From M3007 sp032115775 (GTDB lineage: Bacteria > Bacteroidota > Bacteroidia > Chitinophagales > Saprospiraceae), in assembly GCA_032115775.1 (NCBI GenBank), contig JAUMBL010000200.1, forward strand, positions 1 through 8,305: a stretch of DNA of 8,305 bases. Direction: 5' to 3'. The translations under genes were made by a program, and so were the position numbers. Numbering within the stretch: position 1 is the stretch's first letter; each line of letters opens with the position of its first letter. Under the pieces are notes generated by a model. It did not search any database, was not told the origin of the DNA, and saw only the letters and a program-made list of their open reading frames with translations. Positions 1 to 4,978 of this stretch are shown one piece after another.

Positions 1-58
1 GCCATTATTCGATAACAGGAAGTACTCGGCCGGTCGCGGCTGTGAAAAAACAGGATCC

Positions 59-122
59 GTATTTCGCCGCCTCCGGCGCCTGAACAAAATATTTATTTTC
101 GTCACGGGGGATCACTGAACTT
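59..122 (+). repeat. degenerate third copy of the two-hairpin dispersed repeat
   Basis: The first 16 bases (GTATTTCGCCGCCTCC) are identical to bases 1009-1024 of the full copy at 998-1138. The right part (AAATATTTATTTTCGTC, from about 88) resembles the conserved tail AATATTATTTTTCTTC of the full copies. The end (ATCACTGAACTT) resembles ATCAAGGAACTT at 1127-1138. The right arm of the GC hairpin is damaged, and the long central palindrome is missing, replaced by about ten unrelated bases. This reads as an internally deleted or decayed copy. A 16-base exact match is very unlikely by chance; the match of the right half is only approximate. The rest of 1-216 shows no convincing gene. Confidence 0.55.
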
Positions 123-216
123 GTTGCACAACCCCGGAAAAGTCGCGCAGTAGGGCGGAAAATGAGCCTTTTGATACCAGCCGGCGAGCCCGATAAGTTG
201 TCACAAGTCAACTGCT

Positions 217-720
217 TCAACCCCGACGCCCCAATTCAATCACCTCCACGCCGCCGATGCCGCCCGCCGCCAACGTGAGCCTTACCAGCGTCCGCACCTG
301 GTGCCATCCCTGATTGCCGCAAGCGCCCGGATTGATGTGCAAAAAATCCAGTTTCCTGTCCGGCATGATCTTGAGGATGTGCGAGTGCCCGCAAATGAAT
401 AAGCCGCCAGTGGGCGGATCCGCCTCCAGAAGCGCCCGCACCCGCGCGTTGTACCGACCGGGATACCCGCCGATATGGGTCATGAATACCGGCACGCCGG
501 CGCAGTCAAACCGCAGATCTTCCGGAAATTCCGCCCGAATCCGCGCGTCGTCTATGTTGCCGTACACCCCGCGCAAGGGCTTGAACGCCCGCAGCCGATC
601 CACCACCTCCAAGGTACCGAAATCGCCGGCATGCCACACTTCGTCGCATTCGGCAAAATAGTGAAATACCCGCTCGTCGAGGAATCCGTGGGTGTCGGAA
701 AGTAGGCCTATACGCACCAT
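217..720 (-). CDS. YfcE/MJ0936-family metallophosphoesterase
   Basis: This 167-residue protein is a small calcineurin-like phosphoesterase of the YfcE/MJ0936 group, which are cytoplasmic di-metal phosphodiesterases whose natural substrates are mostly unknown. The full metal-ligand series is visible: SDTHG near the N-terminus (Asp9, His11), AGDF (Asp33), GNID (Asn55), THIGG (His82) and GHSH (His112, His114), followed by INPGA. The length is normal for the family. The frame is open further upstream to 879, but the ATG at 720 is chosen because it places SDTHG at residues 8-12, as in homologues, and the upstream residues look like translated intergenic sequence. No Shine-Dalgarno is seen, as usual in Bacteroidota. 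The gene diverges from the dioxygenase gene across a 443-bp repeat-rich region. The biochemical class is secure; the physiological role is not. Confidence 0.93.
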   Translation of the reverse strand: MVRIGLLSDTHGFLDERVFHYFAECDEVWHAGDFGTLEVVDRLRAFKPLRGVYGNIDDARIRAEFPEDLRFDCAGVPVFMTHIGGYPGRYNARVRALLEADPPTGGLFICGHSHILKIMPDRKLDFLHINPGACGNQGWHQVRTLVRLTLAAGGIGGVEVIELGRRG

Positions 721-803
721 GGAGTTTTTTTTATAGTGTAAAATTACGCTATTCTGGTTTTTTTCTGCCAAAATACCTATTGATTTGTTAACAGGCTTGA
801 AAA

Positions 804-821
804 TAATTGTATAGACAATTA
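804..821. promoter_or_regulatory. GntR-like operator palindrome
   Basis: A 7-bp inverted repeat, TAATTGT-ATAG-ACAATTA, lies 83 bp upstream of the metallophosphoesterase start. Its core GTATAGAC fits the GT-N-TA-N-AC pattern of many GntR/HutC-family operators. No GntR-type regulator is encoded in the window. The match could be chance in an AT-rich stretch, so this is only a candidate site. Confidence 0.25.
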
Positions 822-882
822 ATTTTGTGCCGGTTTTTAGATCAGATCGTAGTACCGAAATGTGCGAGATAGCAATCACTAA

Positions 883-973
883 CCCGGCGATTTATCGCCG
901 GGAACACGACGCGACACATTTTCCGGGGTTTCAACCCCTACACCGCGCTGGGCGGTTTTCAGGGTTAAAACCC
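883..973. repeat. REP-like cluster of short GC hairpins
   Basis: Four small inverted repeats follow one another. They are CCCGGCGA-TTTA-TCGCCGGG at 883-902, GGGGTT-TC-AACCCC at 925-938, ACCGC-GCTGG-GCGGT at 942-956, and GGGTT-AA-AACCC at 962-973. Closely packed GC palindromes with related GGGTT/AACCC arms in an otherwise AT-rich intergenic region resemble REP/BIME elements, which are mobilised in trans by REP-associated tyrosine (RAYT) transposases. No transposase lies in the window and no second copy is present here, so the assignment rests on architecture alone. The cluster sits between divergent genes, so it is not a simple terminator. It directly precedes a copy of the two-hairpin repeat. 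Confidence 0.5.
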
Positions 974-997
974 AAACAAAGCGTAGTCGTAAAGGGA

Positions 998-1138
998 TTG
1001 TGTAAATAGTATTTCGCCGCCTCCAGCGGCGAAATAGAATAGCGATTAGTTGTCTTTTTTGGATTTTTTTTATAATAAAAATCCAAAAAAGACAACTAAT
1101 CAAGATATTATTTTTCTTCTAAAAGTATCAAGGAACTT
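998..1138 (+). repeat. two-hairpin dispersed repeat, full copy A
   Basis: This is one of two full copies of a repeat in the window; the other is at 7306-7433. In order it has TTGTGTAAA, then a 10-bp GC hairpin (ATTTCGCCGC, loop CTCCA, GCGGCGAAAT; 1011-1035). An 8-nt spacer follows, then a 25-bp perfect palindrome (1044-1101), 3 nt, the conserved tail ATATTATTTTTCTTC (1105-1119), and a final AAGG-A-ACTT. The two copies match in the GC hairpin stem, the spacer lengths and the tail. They differ at several palindrome positions, always in pairs. The copy ends 25 bp before the dioxygenase start codon, so part may lie in that gene's 5' untranslated region. It encodes no plausible protein; the open frames across it are by-products of the repeat. 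Confidence 0.85.
1044..1101. repeat. 25-bp perfect palindrome of repeat copy A
   Basis: The left arm (1044-1068, starting GATTAGTTGTC) and the right arm (1077-1101, ending GACAACTAATC) are exactly complementary over 25 bp around an 8-nt loop, TTTATAAT. The stem is long enough to form a stable hairpin in single-stranded DNA or RNA. The run of T near the apex is inside the stem, not after it, so this is not a classic intrinsic terminator. It also lies upstream of a plus-strand gene, between divergently oriented genes. Confidence 0.9.
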
Positions 1139-1163
1139 TTCAAAAAAATCATCGGATCGCCTC

Positions 1164-2042
1164 ATGCACCGCAAACGTTTCTTACAATACCTATCCGCCT
1201 CTTTCGCAATGATGTCACTCGGATCGCTTAAAAAACTCACCGACGAACTGCCGGTGCAAGGCAAACCCATGCCGGCGCTGTTCATCGGCCACGGATCGCC
1301 GATGAACGGGATCGAAGACAATGCCTTCTCCCGGGAATGGCAGGCGATAGGCCGGGAAATTCCCCGTCCGGAAGTGGTGCTGGTGATCTCTGCGCACTGG
1401 CTCACCCGCGGCACTTTCATCACGGCCATGGATAAGCCGCGCACAATCCACGATTTTGGGGGCTTCCCGGATGAATTGTTCGCCGTGCAATACCCGGCGC
1501 CGGGCAGCCCGACGATGGCCGAAACGGTGCGGAATACAATCCAAAAAACGACGGTCGGCCTGGACCACGAATGGGGACTGGATCACGGCGCCTGGACGGT
1601 CGTGCGGCATCTCTACCCGGACGCGGATATCCCGGTGCTGCAACTGAGCATTGACTACCACCAATCGCCCCAGTGGCACTACGAACTCGGCCAGGCGCTC
1701 GCCGCCCTGCGCCGCAAAGGTGTGCTCCTCGTCGGCAGCGGGAATATGGTGCACAACTTACGCATGGTCGCTTGGGATAAACTCAATGCCGGCGCCTACG
1801 GATTTGACTGGGCGCTGGAGATGAATGAAACGTTCAAAACGCATATCCGCTCGCGCAAGCACCAGCCGCTGATCCAATACGAAACGCTGGGCAGCGCCGC
1901 CAAACTGGCAATCCCTACGCCGGATCACTATTATCCGCTGCTTTATACGCTTGGTTTACAGGAGCCGAAGGAGGAAGCGCGCTTTTTCAACGACCAGGCA
2001 GTGGGCGGCTCGCTGACCATGACGGGCGTGCGCATCGGATAG
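1164..2042 (+). CDS. ygiD: 4,5-DOPA dioxygenase extradiol (LigB family)
   Basis: This 292-residue protein belongs to the class III extradiol ring-cleavage dioxygenases (LigB fold) of the YgiD/DODA type, which bind one metal ion. Family members cleave 4,5-DOPA in vitro; the natural bacterial substrate is uncertain. The conserved histidines are present: LFIGHGSPMN (His43), VISAHW (His78), GSGNMVHNL (His197) and PTPDHYYPLL (His255). The HDFGGFP motif, seen in related enzymes as DFYGFP, is at 96-102. The first 34 or so residues extend beyond the catalytic domain and have a basic start (MHRKRF) with a weak hydrophobic stretch, as in many Bacteroidota homologues; export is possible but unproven. 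The frame is open back to 1050, inside the palindrome, but the ATG at 1164 is preferred because everything upstream is repeat or leader. Its stop lies 1 bp from the stop of the convergent oxidoreductase. Confidence 0.93.
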   Translation: MHRKRFLQYLSASFAMMSLGSLKKLTDELPVQGKPMPALFIGHGSPMNGIEDNAFSREWQAIGREIPRPEVVLVISAHWLTRGTFITAMDKPRTIHDFGGFPDELFAVQYPAPGSPTMAETVRNTIQKTTVGLDHEWGLDHGAWTVVRHLYPDADIPVLQLSIDYHQSPQWHYELGQALAALRRKGVLLVGSGNMVHNLRMVAWDKLNAGAYGFDWALEMNETFKTHIRSRKHQPLIQYETLGSAAKLAIPTPDHYYPLLYTLGLQEPKEEARFFNDQAVGGSLTMTGVRIG

Positions 2043-2043
2043 G

Positions 2044-3348
2044 CTACCCGCCGTTCCGATGGGCTGTCTCGATCCGCTGCCGGAGCGCCGACACGAATTT
2101 GGGATCGCCAAAATCCTCCGGATGCACGCGCCCCATCTCGGGGGCGGAACAGGCGTCTTTCGCTAAATAGATTTTCCCGCCATGCGCCCACACCAGCCGA
2201 TCCAATGCCCGCACCAACTCAAAAACGCGGTCGGACATCGGGAAATCCAGCGCCAGCGAAAATCCCTTGTCCGGAAAACTGTGCACCGCCTCGGGCCGCC
2301 GCGCGCCATGCCGTTTTAATACCGACAAGAAGGGCGGTTCGCCGTGCTGCCGAATGCAATCGAGTACGCGCTGAATACCAACCCTACTCTCCGCCTCCGG
2401 TAAGCAGAACTGATACTGGATAAACCCGCGCCGCCCGTACAGCCGGTTCCAATTCCGGATGGCGTCCAAGGGATAAAAATAGCGATCCAGGGATACCGGC
2501 GCAGTTCCGGCCCGCCCGCGGGCAAAAAGCAGGGCGTTGTGAACGCCGATCGTCCGGGGATTTAGCAGCCAAGAGGGCGCAAAGAAGGGCACATTGACGG
2601 GCTTTTTCTCCGGGTACTGCAAGGGCGCCGAGGATTCCGATTCCTGGTGTCGGGCAAAGTACGCCACGCCCCGACCTTGGCGCGCACCGCCGGCCAGGCA
2701 GTCCACCCAGGCGGCCGCGTAGGGCGTCCCGGCATGCGCGGTAAAAGCGTCGAACAACGCGTCCAGTCCGCCGACGCGCACGGTAGTCTGCTCCATCCAA
2801 ACCGACCGCAAGGGCGCCAGCCGAAAACGGGCGCGCAGGATCACGCCCGTCCAGCCCATCCCGCCGCAGGTCTGCCAAAACAAATCGGGGCGCTCCGTCT
2901 TGGAGCACGTCGCCACCTGCCCGTCGGCCTGCAGCAGATCAAAAGATTCGAGCCATTCCGAAAAACAACCCTTCAACGGGTGATTTTTCCCGTGCACGTC
3001 GCTCGCAATCGCGCCGCCCACGGTGATATGCTTGATGCCCGGCGTGACGTGAAAAAACCAGCCCGCCGGTACGATCAGGGGAATCAGGTCGCGCAACAAC
3101 ACCCCCGCTTCGCATGCCACAACCCCCTCTTCGGGGTCAAAATGCAGGATGCGGTTTAATTGCAGGGTGGACAACACCCGATCGCCCAGGGCGGCGTCGC
3201 CGTAACATTTGCCGTTGCCGCGCGCAATCAGGCTCGGCGCGCGCAAGACGTATTCCGCAGCCTCTGCCGGCTGTTCGGGCGTGGCGACCTCCGCCACCCT
3301 TTGCGGGTAATTCCCCCAGTTCGCCAATTTTTGCCGCGTGATTTGCAT
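2044..3348 (-). CDS. FAD-binding oxidoreductase, DprE1-like
   Basis: This 434-residue flavoprotein has an N-terminal FAD_binding_4 (VAO/PCMH-type) domain and resembles DprE1, which oxidises decaprenylphosphoryl-ribose during arabinan precursor synthesis in mycobacteria. Visible signatures are NWGNYP (10-15), ARGNGKCYGDAALG (42-55), the FAD-domain motif GGAIASDVHGKNH (111-123), FSLALDFPM (363-371) and KIYLAKDA (392-399). Lys397 matches the catalytic Lys418 of Mycobacterium tuberculosis DprE1. Ala366 occupies the position of its inhibitor-reactive Cys387. The region between YLAKD and the C-terminus is somewhat shorter than in DprE1. The ATG at 3348 is chosen over 3390 because MQITRQKLANWGNYP matches homologue N-termini. 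No DprE2-like reductase is adjacent, so the substrate is uncertain, and generic FAD-linked sugar oxidase is the safe call. Confidence 0.88.
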   Translation of the reverse strand: MQITRQKLANWGNYPQRVAEVATPEQPAEAAEYVLRAPSLIARGNGKCYGDAALGDRVLSTLQLNRILHFDPEEGVVACEAGVLLRDLIPLIVPAGWFFHVTPGIKHITVGGAIASDVHGKNHPLKGCFSEWLESFDLLQADGQVATCSKTERPDLFWQTCGGMGWTGVILRARFRLAPLRSVWMEQTTVRVGGLDALFDAFTAHAGTPYAAAWVDCLAGGARQGRGVAYFARHQESESSAPLQYPEKKPVNVPFFAPSWLLNPRTIGVHNALLFARGRAGTAPVSLDRYFYPLDAIRNWNRLYGRRGFIQYQFCLPEAESRVGIQRVLDCIRQHGEPPFLSVLKRHGARRPEAVHSFPDKGFSLALDFPMSDRVFELVRALDRLVWAHGGKIYLAKDACSAPEMGRVHPEDFGDPKFVSALRQRIETAHRNGG

Positions 3349-3438
3349 AGGTGTCGAAGTACTTGCGCAATCGGCGAGGCCGGATTGCATTTTCGGCTGC
3401 TAAATTAGGCCAAAACAAAAAACAAAACGAAATAATCC

Positions 3439-3446
3439 TACTTTTG
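3439..3446 (+). promoter_or_regulatory. candidate Bacteroidota -7 promoter element
   Basis: TACTTTTG matches the Bacteroidota -7 consensus TAnnTTTG. It lies 18 bp before the preferred kinase start, in the region divergent from the FAD oxidoreductase. No convincing -33 TTG lies at the usual distance, so the call rests on a single short motif. Confidence 0.4.
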
Positions 3447-3464
3447 CGGCGATTAATGGCTACA

Positions 3465-4004
3465 ATGAATAAAATTTCCATCACCGGCGATCTCGGAAGC
3501 GGAAAAAGCGCCGTCTCCCGCATCCTCTGCGCCCAAACCGGCTTTCACTACCTCTCCACCGGCAATATCCAACGCCAACTGGCGCAGGCCATGGGTCTGG
3601 ATACGCTTGAAATGAACCGGCGGGCGGATTCGGATCCGGAAATTGATAAGAAAATTGATTCGGTGTTTCTCAGCCTGAACGAAGACCCGGACGGCTTTGT
3701 CGTGGATAGCCGCCTGGCCTGGTTTTTTATCCCCGCTTCGCTCAAGGTCTATCTGGCCGTGGACGTAGCGGTCGCCGCCCAACGCATCCTCGCCGATCCC
3801 GGCCGTAATTCCGAACAGTACGGCAGTCTGGAGGAAGCCGTGGAAAAAATTCAGGCTAGGAAAAATAGTGAAAATGCGCGTTTTTTGAAAAAATACGGCG
3901 CAGACTGCGGCAATATGGCCAATTTTGACCTGGTGATTGACACCACGGACAAAACACCGGAAGCCGTAGCGGACGCGATCCTCCAGGCGCTCCGCAACCG
4001 ATAA
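3465..4004 (+). CDS. cytidylate kinase-like protein (Cytidylate_kin2 type)
   Basis: This 179-residue P-loop NMP kinase resembles the short archaeal-type cytidylate kinases, which transfer phosphate from ATP to CMP/dCMP. The Walker A motif GDLGSGKS is at residues 8-15. HYLSTGNIQRQLA (28-40) fits the substrate-binding segment. DSRLAWF (81-87) corresponds to the EGRLAW-type motif. A basic LID-like stretch, ARKNSENARFLKKYG (131-145), is followed by NFDLVIDTT (153-161), the usual C-terminal strand. ATG codons occur at 3456 and 3465; the second gives MNKISITGDLGSGKS, the usual distance from start to P-loop, and the alternative adds only three residues. No Shine-Dalgarno is present. The stop is 14 bp from that of the convergent transporter gene. 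Whether CMP is the real substrate is not established, since many Bacteroidota also carry a bacterial-type cmk. Confidence 0.85.
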   Translation: MNKISITGDLGSGKSAVSRILCAQTGFHYLSTGNIQRQLAQAMGLDTLEMNRRADSDPEIDKKIDSVFLSLNEDPDGFVVDSRLAWFFIPASLKVYLAVDVAVAAQRILADPGRNSEQYGSLEEAVEKIQARKNSENARFLKKYGADCGNMANFDLVIDTTDKTPEAVADAILQALRNR

Positions 4005-4018
4005 GAAACTGCTCTACC

Positions 4019-4822
4019 CTACTCCTGCGCCGCCTTTTTCATTTCCGCCGCCAACTCCGCGCCTAAAAACCGCTCGATCGCGCCGTGTACCAGGTAAATC
4101 ACCGGCGTGAGTACCAGCGCCATGACGCCCTTGTAACAATAATTGATGATGGAAATGGCCAATACCTGCGCAAAGGGTATCTGCTGGCCGATGTACAGGG
4201 CAATAAAAACGACCACAAAACTGTCCAGAAACTGCGAAACCAAGGTACTCCCTGTTGCGCGCAGCCAAATCATCCGCTCGCCTGTACGCTTTTTGATTTG
4301 GTGAAACACCCCGACGTCCACGATCTGCGCCACTAAAAAGGCAAGCAGGGAACCGACGATAATCCACATACTTTGGCCGAATACCGCATTGTACGCGCCG
4401 TTAAAATCCGCCACCTGGGCCCGCATCGCGTCCTGCTGCGCGAGTGTCCAGCCCGGCTTGATGTGCGCCGTGCGCCAAAATTCCGCCGGTTCCAGCTGCA
4501 TCGCTAAGTATAACATGCCGAAACCGTAGGCAATCAGGCCGGCGGTGAGGTAGGATAAACGCCGAACGCCCCGGCGGCCGTAGTATTCGTTGATGATATC
4601 CGTCATAACAAACACGACCGGCCAGAGCAGCACGCCGGCCGTCAGGGTGAAAGACAGGTTGGAACGCCCCAGGATCGTCCAGTTTGCTTCCGCCCAACCC
4701 AGTGTTTTTTCCAGCGAAAATAGTTTAACGCCCATAAATTCGGCGACGATGGCGTTTGCCACAAAAAAACCGGACAAAAGCATCCAGAGGCGGTTGGGGC
4801 GAGCGGCGAAAAATTCACGCAT
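4019..4822 (-). CDS. queuosine precursor transporter (YhhQ/DUF165 family)
   Basis: This 267-residue inner-membrane protein matches the YhhQ family, which imports queuosine precursors such as preQ0 or preQ1 for tRNA wobble-base modification. About six hydrophobic segments are seen, roughly at 12-30, 59-75, 89-108, 150-172, 193-212 and 216-246. Family hallmarks are AEFMGVKLFSLEKTLG (27-42), LTAGVLLWPVVFVMTDIINEYYG (60-82), VDVGVFHQIKKRTGE (168-182) and WLRATGSTLVSQFLDS (186-201). A soluble loop at about 110-145 is a common feature of Bacteroidota members. The frame opens at 4888, but the ATG at 4822 gives the typical start MREFFAARPNRLWMLLSGFF and is preferred. The gene diverges from the HscA-like chaperone gene. 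No queuosine genes or preQ1 riboswitch are seen nearby. Confidence 0.93.
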   Translation of the reverse strand: MREFFAARPNRLWMLLSGFFVANAIVAEFMGVKLFSLEKTLGWAEANWTILGRSNLSFTLTAGVLLWPVVFVMTDIINEYYGRRGVRRLSYLTAGLIAYGFGMLYLAMQLEPAEFWRTAHIKPGWTLAQQDAMRAQVADFNGAYNAVFGQSMWIIVGSLLAFLVAQIVDVGVFHQIKKRTGERMIWLRATGSTLVSQFLDSFVVVFIALYIGQQIPFAQVLAISIINYCYKGVMALVLTPVIYLVHGAIERFLGAELAAEMKKAAQE

Positions 4823-4937
4823 GAGGAGAAGGGTAACTGGATTAATAAATAAATGCAAATGTGCGATTCTTTTTGCGTATTCGCGCAATCGGCAGGTAAA
4901 TCGGTCGCCCGCAAACTAATTTTTTCGCCGGTTGTTG

Positions 4938-4945
4938 TAGTTTTG
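4938..4945 (+). promoter_or_regulatory. candidate Bacteroidota -7 promoter element upstream of hscA-like gene
   Basis: TAGTTTTG fits TAnnTTTG exactly and lies 33 bp before the chaperone start codon. A TTG at the expected -33 spacing is not clear. No CIRCE-type inverted repeat is seen in 4823-4978, so HrcA-type heat-shock control is not supported. Confidence 0.4.
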
Positions 4946-4978
4946 CATCCTTTTTGACAAAACGGGAAATAACTCTTT

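Noticed and set aside
3..83. Possible C-terminal tail of a plus-strand gene entering from the left (ending DPYFAASGA)
   Set aside because: Only 26 codons are visible, no family is recognisable, and the final part coincides with the repeat sequence. Not enough to call.
120..140. CTTGTTGCACAACCCCGG looked like a possible insertion-sequence end
   Set aside because: There is no matching inverted end, target duplication or transposase fragment in the window.
5..220. Minus-strand open frame of 71 codons at the left end
   Set aside because: The translation has no recognisable family features and runs through the degenerate repeat copy; it also overlaps the end of the phosphoesterase gene. Probably spurious.
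1011..1035. GC hairpin of the repeat as a CRISPR repeat or intrinsic terminator
   Set aside because: There is no regularly spaced array, no spacers, no cas genes and no T tract directly after the hairpin; it is one module of a dispersed repeat.
1050..1163. N-terminal extension of the dioxygenase starting at 1050
   Set aside because: The extra 38 codons are translated palindrome and AT tail; the catalytic domain and typical N-terminus are complete from 1164.
2384..2908. Long minus-strand open frame of 174 codons inside the FAD oxidoreductase gene
   Set aside because: It is an out-of-frame shadow in GC-rich coding sequence; the real frame carries clear family motifs throughout.
4823..4978. 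Search for a preQ1 riboswitch ahead of the queuosine precursor transporter
   Set aside because: I could not find a convincing preQ1 aptamer hairpin with its A-rich tail; only AT-rich leader sequence is visible.
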